Shown piece by piece: positions 34,921 to 46,905 of a DNA stretch of 64,000 nucleotides. The translations under genes and the position numbers were made by a program. The stretch comes from Massospora cicadina (Eukaryota > Entomophthoromycota > Entomophthoromycetes > Entomophthorales > Entomophthoraceae), in contig JAKSZP010006611.1 of assembly GCA_022478985.1 (NCBI GenBank), positions 62,001-126,000 of the forward strand, read 5' to 3'. Numbering within the stretch: position 1 is the first letter of the stretch; the number at the start of each line of letters is the position of its first letter. The notes beneath the pieces are model-generated. The model was given only the letters and a program-made list of their open reading frames with translations. It was not told the DNA's origin and searched no databases.

Positions 34921-37900
34921 TTGAGTTTTTTAAAATATAACTTACCCGTGGACTTCCTGGCCATTCAGAAAACCCACTGTCCACGCGGTGCAGAGGAAGC
35001 ATTGGCAACCATGCTCCTCCCTTCCCTTTTCTTTTGGTCTACACACTGTGGGGTGCTTGTTCGTGTGCACTGTAGTTTTAAATTTAGCTCATCACATTTG
35101 TACCTTGAAAGCTGCATACTTGTAGTCTCCTTTTCATAGGATGATGAAGTGAATGCTGTCGTCAACATTTATGCCCAAAACTGTGCACGAGATCATCAGG
35201 AATTCTTCTCAGCCATAAATTCCCTTCTGCTACCCCCTGACCCGTTTGTTGTTGGTGACATGAACTGCTGGACGAACCCAGCCACAGACCGCTGGCCCTC
35301 TTCGCCTACACCCCCACAGGGGCACATTGAACTTTGTGTTCTCAAAGCCACCCTAGGGTTGTTCAATACTCTGTTGCATCATGCTCCGCTACTCACTAAC
35401 ATGTCTCACCCCCATGTGCACAACGGCCTGCTAAAGTTCATGACCTGCATCAACCTTATTATTGCACCATGAAAATTTAATCCCAAATTTCCCACTTTGC
35501 CACAATGGAAATCGATTTCTCGGACTATAGGATGGTATTAGTTTCCTTCTGTTTGTCCAGTCCAGTGGCCCAGGCGCCAAAATGGTGCAAACTCTGCCCC
35601 ACCGAGATCACGTTGCCAAAATTTTCTTGTGGGTGGAAACTGTGGCCTAAGCTCTAGAGTTTGTCACACCATAATGTGCAGAACCAATTCCACCTGGTCA
35701 ACCTTCAAGGCAAACAAAATCCGCCAGTCTCACCACCTCTCCTCTCATTGCTCACAATCTGCCTCGGCAGTCATTTTGCACACTCTGGCAGAGTTGGACC
35801 GCCTGGAGTCTAACGTCCCCACTGCAGGCTACAGTCCAGATTGGGGCCGCAAGTGGGCAGAAGTGTCCGCTAGCCTCAACGCACTGGTAAGAAAGCACAA
35901 GCATTGGTTTTATGTTCAGTATAAAGTAAAGCATATCACAGTGGGTGATACGTGCTCTGCTTACTTTTTCAAAATTCTTTGCACCATGCCAGAGTTTGGC
36001 CTGCACACAGGTGCAAAGGCCAGACCACTCCATCGCAGATATGCTGGCTTAAGTGGTGATTGAAATACAAAACTATTACTCTGAATTATATTGATCCAAT
36101 AGAATTCCGCCAGCCAAAGTGGAAAGTTTTCTTGAAAGCGCATATATCCGCACCATTTCCCAATTCCCAGAGTTGATAAATTTAATTACTCGGGATGAAC
36201 TCTGGTCCGCCATTTGTGGTACACCATACAGGAAATGCCCAGGTCCAGACGACATCCCTTATGAGTTCTATAAGAAGTATTTCAAAGATTTGTCCTCCTT
36301 GCTGCTTGCCTCTCTTAACCAATGCCTACTAAAAACGCGCCTCCTACCTGGAGGGCAAGAGGCCTTCATGATAACGTTGTACAAGAAAGGGGATAAGCTG
36401 GACTTGGCCAACTGGCGCCCCATTTCATTCACTAACACAGACACAAAAATATTTGCTAAAATCATGGCTAACCGTTTAGGGGTTGTGGCCTCTGCTCTCA
36501 TTTCCCCTGAACAGTTTGGCTTCATCCCCAAAAGGTCGATTTGGGACAATATACTTCCCATATCCAACGTCTGTTAATCCACGGCTTCTGGAGCACTTGT
36601 GTTTTTAGACCAGCAGAAGGCCTATGATAGAGTCAACTGGGCCTACCTCAGAGCCTGCCTCCACAAGTTCCGCCTCCCCCTTCGCTTCATTAATTGGGTG
36701 ATGTTGCTAATGTAATCCGCCACAATGGCTGTGTATGGCCCTGGCTTCCTCATGGATGTAGTCCGCCCTCAAAGGGGCCTACGTCAAGGGGACCATCTTA
36801 GCCCTCTCTTGTATAACTTCAGCCTTGACCCTCTTCTTCAAAATGTGAATGCCCGCTTAACTGGTGTCCATGTGCAAGGCCAAGCACCACTCAAGATGTT
36901 GTCATTTGCTGATGATTGTGTGGTTGGGGTGTCTAACAATCATTTGCAGCGCGCTTGAAGATACTATCCAGGCTTACTCCAGGGTAGGTAGTGTGGCACT
37001 TAGCGCCTCCAAAACCAAAATTGTTCTCCTTGTTCAGTATCAAGCCCGCTGGGCCCCAGCGCCCCATTTCCTACCTGCCTCGCCAACTTGCTCACAGGAT
37101 CGCTTGCCCTTCCTACCCTACTCCGCCCGGCTCATACTCCCCTTTGTGTCACGCCCCATCGTTGGCCCTGTCCGCAATTTGGAGGTGTGGCTGGAGGCAG
37201 GAGGATACGACTCAACGGTTATGGAAAACCATATCTTAGACAACTTTATAAAACGCATAGCTTCCCTCAAAGCCCGCCAAACCTCCCTTACAGGCAGGGT
37301 AGTGCTAGCCAACTCTATGCTCCTCTCTAAAGTTTGGTTTGGGGTCCACACCATTGCTTTTTCCCCTTGTTTCTTCATGTCATTATACGCCCTGATGCAA
37401 GGGTGGCTTTGGTTAGGCCGCCCACCACCGGTGCACCTGGATGTCATGTTTGGTCCTCGCCATAGTGGTGGTATGGGCCTGCTCAACTTTGAGGCCCATG
37501 CTGCCAAAATCCTTGGCACCTGGATTGCTGCCATCACTAACCCTACGATCTCAGCCCAGCACTGGTCCCGCGCAGCCAACTTCAACTTCTCCCGCGCCCT
37601 GGGCCTCAGCAATCCTACCTACCCACACTCTCTGTTAAAGTACCTTTCCTCACATCCTTCTGCTGCGGGCCAACATGGGGCATCGCCCCACTTCAAAAGG
37701 ATCCTCCTCTTCATGCGGAGTGCTGAGTGGAGAATTTGCATCTGTGGGCACACCTCCCAGAGGGGGCGCCCCTCTCCTCAGTTCACCCAGGAATTACAAG
37801 GACTACCCATTCTGAATGGAGTAATACCCATGAGACCCCCTACCATGTCCAGGGTGGACTACCTGGACATGGTGGACATCCCCTACCCCCCAGATACCCA

Positions 37901-38495
37901 GAAAGCCATTTGGAAGTACGCTCACCACCCTCTTCTGCAGCCGCATATTTGTTCCCATGTGTGGCGCTTCTTGAGATGGGTATAACATACTGCCGAGCAC
38001 TCTAATGCTTTGCACTCATCTTGCGTCGTGTGTGGCCAGTATGGAACGCTGGCTCACTGCCTGGAAGAGTGCCATCCATCAAACGCGATTTGGCGTGAGG
38101 TACAACGCCTTTTTCGCCAGGATCAGGCGCAGCCCTTCAGCCTATCTAAAAACATTTTTGCTTTATCCATGGATTGCCCTATTCCACCTTCCCTCCATGC
38201 CTTGGTAATTACAATCTCTATGTGGACTATCCACACGATTGTCCTAGATGCTATCTCAGGCTCCACTCCCACCCTCCAAGAAGCTGTACGCCATTTCCAG
38301 TCGCACCTTATGGACCACTTCCAAGCATGGTTGTTTGGGTACCTCCCACCTCATCGCTGCCAGATGGTCTCATCCTGGTTCCAAGTTTGGTTAATTGTTT
38401 CAGACCCCTTCCTACATATGTGCTCTATAGTGGCGCAAGCCTGCACATGTGACCCCCTTTCTTCTCTTGGCGTTCCCGCTGGCAACAGGAGATAG
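34921..38495 (+). pseudogene. LINE ORF2: endonuclease and reverse transcriptase
   Basis: Nicks the target and copies the RNA there. The endonuclease covers about 34930-35560: A-I-Q-K-T-H near 34963, N-I-Y-A-Q-N (35166), V-V-G-D-M-N (35251). The usual S-D-H reads S-D-Y near 35520, losing the catalytic His. A linker with G-D-T-C-S-A-Y-F-F is at 35942. RT runs 36119-36960: L-D-Q-Q-K-A-Y-D-R-V, G-L-R-Q-G-D-H-L-S-P (His for Pro), F-A-D-D-C. The C-terminus has a C-V-V-C...A-H-C-L-E-E-C motif at 38028-38076, as in zf-RVT-type tails. Stops at 35137, 35470, 36574 and 36713, and frame changes near 36.07-36.12 and 36.95 kb, inactivate it. Confidence 0.85.
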
Positions 38496-38554
38496 CATCT
38501 GCTTCTCTGGGGTGCCCCCTCTTGCTGAAGTTCATTCGTTGTTTAGTGTCTTAT

Positions 38555-38626
38555 TTTAAGTGTCCATCCCTTTGTCAGCCTTCCCAAAATAAAATTTAAA
38601 AATTATTAAAATTTAAAATCCTGTTC
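38555..38626 (+). other. LINE 3' end and tail
   Basis: The 3' untranslated end contains TGTCCATCCCTTTGTCAGCC, then TTCCCAAAATAAAATTTAAA and an irregular AT tail rather than pure A. The X elements end TGTCCACCCCCTGGTCAGCA (X2) and similar. The shared stretch is about 40 bp and would be the RT recognition end. Confidence 0.7.
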
Positions 38627-38725
38627 TAAACTATAAGCCTACATATTATCAAAACAATTGATATATATAATTTAAAGCTTAATCTATGTCATTCTGGGTA
38701 ATGTGGTTATATAAAAATTTTTAAT

Positions 38726-40160
38726 GGGCCTCCAATTCCCACTTCTCTGGTCATCCAATTAGCTTTAAAAAATAATTTTCAGGGGAAAAAATGTCAAGTA
38801 CAGGCATCATTAAGAGCCCAACCTCAATTATCAAATTTCTTCTGTGCAATGACAATGGTAAAGTAGTAATTCTGTAGTCATAAGGCCTGTCTAAATAATC
38901 TGCCATCATGGTCGTTCAGTTTTTGTAACCACTAGAGGGACAAGTGGTCAGTGATGACCAAAAATGGGTTACATACAAAAGAGATTGAAGATGTTTTCTT
39001 GTTAGTAGTTTCGCTAAGCACTCTCATTAAGTAAGCCTATAATTTTGTTTACTTAATTAAATTTTATTGTAGTAAACCACAGGATTGTCAACTTGATTTT
39101 TATTGTGTTGAGCTAAGATGGCCTCAACTGCCATGGCAGTAGCATTGGTGCAATAATATAGATGGGTAAGCAAACTGTAGATGAACTAGGATAGACTATG
39201 TACTGAAGGAGGTTATCAGCATATAAAAGACCTGTTCCGCTCAGGTTGCCTTAAAAAGGAACCCCTTTTGTAAAAGAAAATTAAAAGGCTCAAATAGTTC
39301 AGCTTTCTAAGGGGTAAACTATTTATAGTAATCCACCGTTATGTAAAATACTTAGATATCACTTAAGCTCTTGAGCATAAAATCCTCTTGATGGCTACGA
39401 CTTTATCAGGAATGGGATAGATACCTTTATTAAAGACCTTATGTCCTAAGAATTCCATTCCTATTGATAAAAAACATTTATAAAGATAAATGATTGAGGC
39501 CCTCCAAAGCCGTTAAAAACTTCCCAAAAATGATCCAAATGACTATAAAGCATTTTTGAAGATAATATAACATCACCAATATAGACGAGGCCACAGGACA
39601 GTTTCAAGTCTCCCAGGATCCCCGTCCTTTCTTGTTTGGATGTGGAAGGCGCATTACAAAGCCCAGGGGCATCCTGGTTGGATCAAACAGTCCTTTGATA
39701 AAATTAAGAGTGCATTTGGACTGATCTTTGGGTTCTATCCCTGCTTTAAATTTCCTGATGGCGCGTTCCATTGTAGAGAAGTACTGGAACCAACAAGTAA
39801 GTGGAGAAAGTCATTAAATTTGGACAGTGAGTAGCTATCTTTTTAAGTAATAGGGTTGAGCTTTGGTAGTCCATTAATATGATTAAAATAGTCTTTTTTG
39901 ACTAGCAGAATTAAGGGAGGTCCAGGGGATATAAGGAGGAACAAGCAGTCCAGCATCCAATAATTTCTTGAATTCAACAGCCACCTGAGCTTCAATGACC
40001 TTAATCTTTTGATAGGAATGGGACAGATAGGATTAGCACTTTAGTTATCATCTGATGTAGAACGTCTTTTATCTTTCCATAATCTTATGTAGATGTCAAG
40101 AAAAGGTCAGAGTATTATTCTAACAGTAACTCAACTTTGGCCCATTTGTTAGGCTTTCAT
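38726..40160 (-). pseudogene. T3 RT and RNase H
   Basis: Minus-strand reading with many stops. RT fingers (L-M-D-Y-Q near 39890) are followed by L-C-N-A-P-S near 39650, L-V-Y-I-G-D-V-I-L near 39580 where Y-L-D-D-I is expected, and an RNase H block with V-E-A-I-L-A-Q near 39120. The order and spacing match T2. It continues towards integrase at 28490 beyond the Y element. Confidence 0.7.
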
Positions 40161-40269
40161 TAGTAGGCAGTATGCCAGATAGTAACTGCCACCATCTTTC
40201 TGGTGAAAAACATGCTCCTATTCCCACCCTGCCTAGATGGCTGTATGTTGATAGAGGATAAGTCTCTTA

Positions 40270-40683
40270 AGCACAGAAATTTCTCAGCTACACCACCAAA
40301 ATGGTATACTACTCTAAGTTCTCCTACACCCCTGCCATTTTTGTAAAATTCCCCTTTTTAAAAATCCCACTGCCCTTGAATTTTTCAATTCTTTTACTAT
40401 TTTTATATTACAATCTAACAAAAAGCTATGAAGAATTAATTCTCCAGTATTTCTATTTCCATTTCTCCTATTTTATATTTGCCAAGACCTCATTTCATTT
40501 TGCAAATTTTTGTAGTCAATCAAGCAACCGCCTCTGAGGGTATAGCACCTCTTGATTTAAAAAATTTTCTTAAAAAAATTTCATCTGCTATATTAGGAAA
40601 CAGCCAATCATGGAGTGCCCCATCAATTCTTTCAAAAAACCCTTCCTCACAATTTTTGCACCTCAACCTTTCTTCCAATGTGA
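40270..40683. other. unassigned open stretch left of X2
   Basis: This piece and 49004-49240 were contiguous before X2 inserted. Together they are about 650 bp of extra sequence relative to the protease-to-RT distance in T2. Plus-strand frame 3 is open from about 40438 across the junction to 49113. The minus strand is also open across it (from about 49086 down to 40520), reading a C-K-N-C-E-E pair of cysteines. I cannot tell which strand, if either, codes. A pyrimidine-rich run ending TTTTTGTAG at 40515 looks like a 3' splice site, but that is weak. Confidence 0.3.
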
Positions 40684-40866
40684 AAAAAACTTTTCTTTCC
40701 ACTTGACATCACTTTTGAGCGAGTTATATTAAAAGTACCCATTAGTTTTCCACCATTACCTACGCCACATCAGATTTCCATTTATATCCGCGGATCCAAC
40801 CCCTGCTGCCCCAGTGTAGGGCAGCGGTGCTACATCTGCTAGCGTTTACCAACCAGAAGGCAAGTG

Positions 40867-40871
40867 CATGC
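40867..40871. repeat. T4 target-site duplication, left copy
   Basis: CATGC here and at 47251-47255. The uninterrupted X1 and X3 copies read AAGCGCGTTTGG and AAATGCGTGCTG at this place, so one CATGC belongs to X2 and one is the duplication. Confidence 0.85.
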
Positions 40872-41212
40872 TGTCAGAATTTCGCTGAATTCTCTTGTCT
40901 CTGAAAATTCTACTCCTTCAATTCCCCCGGCCTCATTGGAAGGAGAGCGTTATATCTCAATCTATAAAAGTTAATATGAACAATCAATCTCATTTCAATC
41001 AATCGATAGAAGATTCGATCACACAGAGATTAATTAGCTCTGATAGATTATGAGCCATTTTAAAGCCTATAATATCCCATCCTTTCAATAATAAAATTTA
41101 GGTCGAATAATAACATGTTTTTACTTTAAATTTTATGCTTTTTAGAGAATCCACTCATTGTAACTTCAAGAGAAAACCTGCCCCATTGGAAGTGTAATTC
41201 AAAACTTCCATA
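40872..41212 (+). repeat. T4 5' LTR
   Basis: A 341-bp repeat starting TGTCAGAATTT. It contains CCTATAATATCCC as a possible TATA region and CAATAATAAAATTTAGG as polyA signal context. It matches 46906-47250 closely. Confidence 0.85.
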
Positions 41213-41213
41213 C

Positions 41214-41231
41214 TGGTGCTCACTATAGGGG
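41214..41231 (+). promoter_or_regulatory. T4 primer-binding site
   Basis: TGGTGCTCACTATAGGGG, one base after the 5' LTR. It is identical in type to family B (one difference), T2 (two) and Y (one). Confidence 0.8.
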
Positions 41232-41271
41232 AACTCTGAGTTATGCACAAGTGAAAACGTCAAGCACTACC

Positions 41272-43350
41272 ATGGATTCTCATTTTTCGCCAGAAGAAGC
41301 TCAAGACCATGAGCAAGGCAGTATATCATGATGGGTCCGTTTAATTGAAACCCAAATCCCAAGATTACCCTCCACGTTAGATTTCGTGCTAATTTGGAAT
41401 TTTATGGTCCTAACTTAAGCTTTAACTCAGACTTTCAAATAGCACCTGAGGTTTTACAAAATATTATCAATCAACTGCTTGAAGGGGCCTTAATCCCTGG
41501 AATTCATTCTACCTGATCTTGATCTAATGCCATACCCTCTATTTTGTGGGAAGTGTTACAAACCTTCCAAATGCCAGAAATTGGCCCCAAGCAATACTTG
41601 CACCAGCTCATACACCCTACCTGATACCATTTATTACTTGTAGTGGGAATGCACCATCAAGGGATGCTCAGTTTACTAGAAGGACTTCAGTCCTTGAATA
41701 ATCATGTTTCCAAATTTTTCAAGTCTGCCTCTGAGTTTAACTGAGATAATCATGATGCCATCATTAGTAATTGGACCCTTCTCAACAAAATACATCAACA
41801 GCTTATTCAGCTCAATATTGCGATGTCCAGTTTTGTTGAGGTACAGTTCATGAAGCAAGTTCAGGAGATTCAGAGAGAATGGAGAGAGAATAACCCAACT
41901 CTCTGAGCATAGTCAATTGATGGAGGAGGAAATTAGAACTATCTCTTCCAATTGGAGCAGTTTTAATCAGGAATTCAATTCTGAGTCAACAAGGTAGAGA
42001 AAACTACTGAAGCTATGTTTCTTTTGGGGGTTGAAGCACCTCATGGCCCACCTGGGGGCGAAGGACCACGTGGACCTCCCAGTGCTGATGGACCTCCTGG
42101 ACCCCCCAGGAATGTAGGGCCTCATAGACTGCCAGGTTTGGAAGGACTTCAGAAACCTCTGGGTGCTAATAAGCATTTTGATCCCTCCAACAAATTGAAT
42201 CTCTCTTGAGAATAATGGACTGCTTGCGTGAACAATTCTATAAATTAGCCAAGGAGTGTAACTTAACCCCCAATGGGGTACCAATCGATCCCCTCTTGTT
42301 GCTTCAGTCTTTATCTGATGAGTTGATCAATCTGGGTAAATGGGCAAAGGACACCGATATCCAGCTTCATGCTTGTTAATCTAAAGGAGAAATGCTCCAA
42401 GCGAAGATTGAGACACTGGACTCAAGTATAGTGCACAGCAGGAACAGATTTTTGAGCTATCTCGCCAGTTAGATGAGAAAGCAGGGCTTGCTGATCTGAA
42501 TTTTCAGATTAGTGAAATTTGTACTGAAGCTGCTAGTCCTTATCCTCAATTTTCTTCCCAAGTGTCAGACTCCAACTCTTATGTTTCTACTCAATTGGAA
42601 CAACCTGGAGTGCATGTTTTGACCACTAATGCCCCCATGAGTTTCAAACCAGTATTCAAGGACAAGTACTCCCCGGGGAAGGCAGCATTATCTCCTTCCT
42701 CTATCTTTATGAAAAGGCGCTAAGTGAGGCCATGGATCACCAAAAGATGAATTATTTGCCAAATTTCCTTACTCATTTGGCTCAGGATATCATGGTACCC
42801 CACTTAATGACTTGCTCTACCTGGTCTCAGGTTAAAGAAGCTTTAATCAAAGATTTTGGGAGTGATCAAACTCTATCCTCTCAAAAACAGGCTTTTATGG
42901 GTATACAACCCCACCAAAATGAATCCATTAAAGACTTTGCTCATTGATTCTATTGGGAAGCTCAGAATCTAGTAGCCTGTGGTTGGTTAAATTTGGATGA
43001 TGTGGTTACAGCAGTTATGTCAGCTTTTTATTACAGAACACAAATGCAAGTTTATCTAATCAGTATAAAAAGAATTTTTGAAGTATCTTGGACATTAAGT
43101 AGGCCTTATTGGAATTGCCTCCTCGATTCTCTGAAAAACCCCAAGATTATGAGTCTCCTAGACCTAGTCGCCCCAAAGTTTACGCTAAGCCTGAGAATGC
43201 TAGGGCGATTCAGTGTAACTACTGTCATCGATATTTTATACTGAGGATCGTTGTTTCAAAAAGGAAGTGGATGAGAAGAAGAAAAGGGATAAACCCAATA
43301 AGATTCTCCACCATGATAATGATATGAGTGCGCAGCAAGAACATTAAAGC
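41272..43350 (+). pseudogene. T4 gag with a collagen-like Gly-X-Y tract
   Basis: Particle protein. ATG 41272 begins M-D-S-H-F-S-P-E-E-A-Q-D; several stops follow. At 42015-42209 an open frame carries a run of Gly-X-Y triplets rich in GPP, with a few gaps. A Gln/Glu-rich coiled-coil-like part precedes the capsid block at 42732-43050 (W-S-Q-V-K-E-A-L-I-K-D-F, K-D-F-A-H with a TGA where Arg is expected). A zinc knuckle, C-N-Y-C-H...D-R-C, is at 43213-43257, with a frameshift inside. The order coil, Gly-X-Y, capsid, knuckle is unusual. Confidence 0.7.
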
Positions 43351-43389
43351 CCTGTTGAGTATAACAAAGATGAACATTCTTCTTAAACC

Positions 43390-46300
43390 TTGCCCTCCTT
43401 GTTGGCTTTATCCTCTCAGTTTGGAAGCACCATTACCCATATTGACTTCAGAGTAAATCAAGTCAATGCCAAAGCTATAGTAGATATGGAATCTCCAGTG
43501 AATGTTGTCTCATCAAAGTTTATCAAGTGGATCAAATTAACACCTGATATTTCTCAATTTGAAGAATATGGCACGGCTGGACCTCAGAGTACTTGGTCAA
43601 TTGGAGCTTTTTCATCCCTTCCCCTGAAAATTGGGAAATAAACTTTTACAATCTCTGCCATCATACTTGATAACTTGAGTTATGACCTACTTTTGGGGAC
43701 TCAATTTTTTATGAGAATACTATGAAATTATTAATTACCCCAACTCTTCATTATCTCTCTTGGGGTATAGAGTTCCCTTACTTTTATCTGATCATGCTCC
43801 TACATGACGCCAGTTATGTCTTCTAGAAGGAACCAAAAGGACTTATTCCCTTCAATATCACGTTGGAGACTCTCACGTAAAATTACCCCCTACATTGGCG
43901 GATATTTAAGAGGGGATGCCTATTCTCTCCCCCAAAAACTTAGTTATTCCGCCAAAATCACAGGTAATTGTTAATACTTCTTTTAATTTTTCGATTCCCA
44001 AGAGACATTTGTTACAAGTCCAAGGCATTTTCAACCCTTCTGCTAAAGAACACTTGCCTTGTCCTAGAGTATTGGATTATTCCTATTCAGGATCATTATC
44101 TGTCTTACAGGTGAACCTTACCAATGAGACGAAATTGGTAGATTGAGAGCATTCTATTGCTTATGTCAAGTTACTGCCCTTATCCCAAATTTATGATGTT
44201 AAACCCTTTGGAAGCCTACAAGATTCTGAGTTGGAAAGTGATCAAGAAATTTTTACTGTGGTCCCTGCTATTGGAAAACACCTCTCTAGTGAATATGAGA
44301 AATAAGTGCTTCAATTTTTAAAATAATATTCCGCGCATTTTTGCTAAGCATACTTACAATTTTGAAAAGATGAGAGAGTAATGCACTCCATTGAAACTGG
44401 TGATCAATTTCCTATTCTTTCAAAGCCTATTATAAGTCTAAATTGGAAGAAGCCCAGGTTACCAAGGAGTTGCATCAATTATTGGAGGCTGGATCATTGA
44501 AACCCTCCAATAGTCCTTGGGCTTCCCCGTTGCTTTTAATTAAGAGAAAGGATGGTTCCCTCTGAGTGGTTATGGATTATCATGGACTGAACGCTATTAC
44601 TTGACGATATTGTTATCCCTTACCTTGAATCAATAATTCCCTTAGGTTGTTGGCTGGGTCAACTTATTTTTTGGCTATGTACCTAGCCAGTGGATACTGG
44701 GAAATTGAGCTATCCCCAGAAGACTGTGTCAAGTGTGCCCTGATATCGAGTGAAGGTTTGTTTGAACCAACTCATATGCCCAAGGATCTAGAAATGCCCC
44801 GGCAACTTTCCAAAGGTCCATGGACGGTATGTTACAGGATTTAAAGCTTACTTGTGTTCTGGTATATCTTGATGATATTACTGTGTTTTCCAAAACATTT
44901 ACCAAACATTTGGACCATCCAAAAGAAGTCTTCAGATGAATTTGGAGCTCTTCCTTAAAACTCAAACCTCCAAATGTCATTCTTCCAACATTAAATGTAA
45001 TTTTTAGGACATCAGGTCTCATCTAAAGGGATTTGATCTCTCTTAGACAAAATTCAAGCCATTCAACGAATGACTCCTTCAACCTCTCTGCGGGATATAC
45101 AAGTCTTTCTTGGCATGGTTGGGTATTACCAGCAATTTATACCCAAATTTGCTGATATGGCTGAACCATTATTCCACCTGTTTCAAAAAGGAGTGCCCTT
45201 CAAGTGGGGTTCAGCTCAGGAACAGTCATTCCTTTCTCTGCGAACTGCCTTGACCAAGGCACCTGTTTTGATTCATCCTCAATTTGACAAGCCTTTCTTT
45301 TTACATACAGATGCAAGCAATGTCGCTATTGGAGCTATCTTATTCCAGTGTGATGAAGAGAAGAATGATCATCCCGTCACTTTCTATATAAAAACCTTGT
45401 CTAAAGCTGAAAGGAATTACAGTGTCACTTAGTGGAAGTGTTTGGCCGTAATTCTAGCAATCAAGCACTTCCATCCCTTCTTATATGGTAATCATTTCAC
45501 TGTTATTACCGACCATTCTTCTTTAAGATGGTTGCAGAACATGAAGGATCCTGACAGGAGGTTGGCCCACGGGGCTTTAAGATTGCAAAATTACAATTTT
45601 TCGTTGTTCATCGCTTGGGTGATCAACATCAAAATGCTGATGGTCTATCCCAATTGCCTATTCTGACCTTGCAACTAGAAAAAGAAGAACGCCTATATAA
45701 GCTCATTGGATGACCTAAGCTATGAGATCGAGAAACTGAAGAGAATCAAGCCTTTCTAAAGTCAATTACCAAAGATGCCATAATTTGGGATGGAGTTTTG
45801 TATAAGAAAGTCAAATTCAAGTGGTTGCCCTTTTTGCACCCAAACTCTAGATTCCACGCTGTGATGGAAGGTCACAAACAAGTCAGTCATAGTGGGTTAA
45901 AGAAGACTCAAGAATGGTTGAAAACTCAATACTATTGGAACAGCATGAATAAATTTATCTGAGAGACCCTTGTCTCATGTCTTATTTTTAAAAGCCATGG
46001 AACTACCTACCCTACTTATCAACATCAAGTTATCCCCCAACTAAAGCATTTGAGGTGGTCAGCATTGATGTTGTAGATCCTTTTCCTTGGGGATTGCATG
46101 GACGTCAGTATATCATTATGGCCGTCAACCATTTAACTATATGGGTCAAGGACATTTCCATTGCCACCTTCGGCTAAGACTATGGCGCTATTCCTATACC
46201 AGCATATCAGTTCTCAACATGGGTGTCCCAAGGTCCTTATGTTGGATAATTGGACTAACATCACCTCAAACTTATACAGGAGTTATCTAAATTATTTAAC

Positions 46301-46800
46301 ACTGCTAAACGATTTGTTGTTCTGTAAAATCCATCTACAAACGGGGCCATTGAATGAGTCAATGGAATTCTAGTCTAGATTCTAAGGAAGATGGCCTCCA
46401 TTGACCCAACTCGGTGGAATTTTTATTTGCCTAGTGCCTTGTTTGCTTATCAGATAAGCTATCTTCGCATTATCAAGATGTCGCCTTTTAAGTGCATATA
46501 TATGCGGGACCCTTCAGTCCCTTCTAGTGTTCAGGCAATACTTGAGGAAAGCATCCCAGAAAACTCTGCTTTAATTATGAGGAATCTGGCCAATGAGAGT
46601 ATTCATATTTAAGCTCAAGCAATGAAATTAATTAAAGCAACCACTCAAAAGAAGACTCAAAGATGCAATCAACATAAACCTGCCTTACCTGAATACCAGA
46701 TTAAGGATTAAGTTATGTATTATCACTCTCAGCCTGGTGGGCGAACTGAGAAGTTGGGATCCAACTGTTTGGTCCCTATCAAGTTATATTTTAAAAAGGA
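43390..46800 (+). pseudogene. T4 pol: protease, RT, RNase H, integrase
   Basis: The protease block reads A-I-V-D-M-E-S-P-V-N-V-V-S-S-K near 43472; DME replaces DTG, so it is dead. RT: E-L-H-Q-L-L-E-A-G near 44468, V-M-D-Y-H-G-L-N near 44570, L-V-Y-L-D-D-I-T-V-F near 44860. The connection is at 45070-45180 (V-F-L-G-M-V-G-Y-Y-Q-Q-F). RNase H L-H-T-D-A-S-N is near 45304, with a TAG at 45430. The integrase finger is G-H-K-Q-V-S-H-S-G-L-K-K-T near 45870. The core carries decayed D,D,E positions to about 46600. Frameshifts occur between most domains. Confidence 0.8.
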
Positions 46801-46893
46801 CTAAGGTATGTAATTGTTCATATTGATACCAGTATAGTGATAAATCGTATCATCCCAGGTTTTTGAGAATCCACCCTCCTCCACAATTGAACC

Positions 46894-46905
46894 TTGAGGG
46901 GGAAG
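46894..46905 (+). promoter_or_regulatory. T4 polypurine tract
   Basis: TTGAGGGGGAAG directly precedes the 3' LTR, as required for plus-strand DNA priming. Confidence 0.75.

Larger units (their letters stand above)
33334..38626 (+). mobile_element. full-length two-ORF LINE with TSD
   Basis: A 5.3-kb non-LTR retrotransposon inserted in a Y-family LTR. The TSD TAAACTATAAGC lies at 33322-33333 and 38627-38638; a few bases further out also match imperfectly. Order: 5' hairpin, ORF1 (zinc-knuckle protein), ORF2 (endonuclease, RT, C-terminal Cys/His motif), and a 3' end with GTCAGCCTTCCCAAAATAAA and an AT-rich tail. ORF1 is intact; ORF2 has stops and frameshifts. The Y LTR at 12797-13560 gives the empty site. 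Confidence 0.9.
28496..38725 (-). mobile_element. family Y LTR element carrying a LINE in its 5' LTR
   Basis: LTRs of about 732 bp lie at 28496-29227 (3') and 32687-33333 plus 38639-38725 (5', split by the LINE). The interior (29228-32686) is AT-rich and has only a gag-like block. Orientation is minus, from a primer-binding site at 32668-32685. The flanks GGGCA (28491-28495) and GGGCC (38726-38730) look like a TSD with one change. Without the element and one copy, T3's frame runs in phase across the site. Confidence 0.7.

Noticed and set aside
36864..38208. Several overlapping open frames on both strands as separate genes
   Set aside because: They are shadows of the GC-rich LINE ORF2; only the frame continuing the RT and ending in the Cys/His tail is supported.
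40301..40537. A plus-strand membrane protein
   Set aside because: Hydrophobicity arises from a T-rich run; codon content is what AT-rich DNA gives and the frame ends without any supporting motif.
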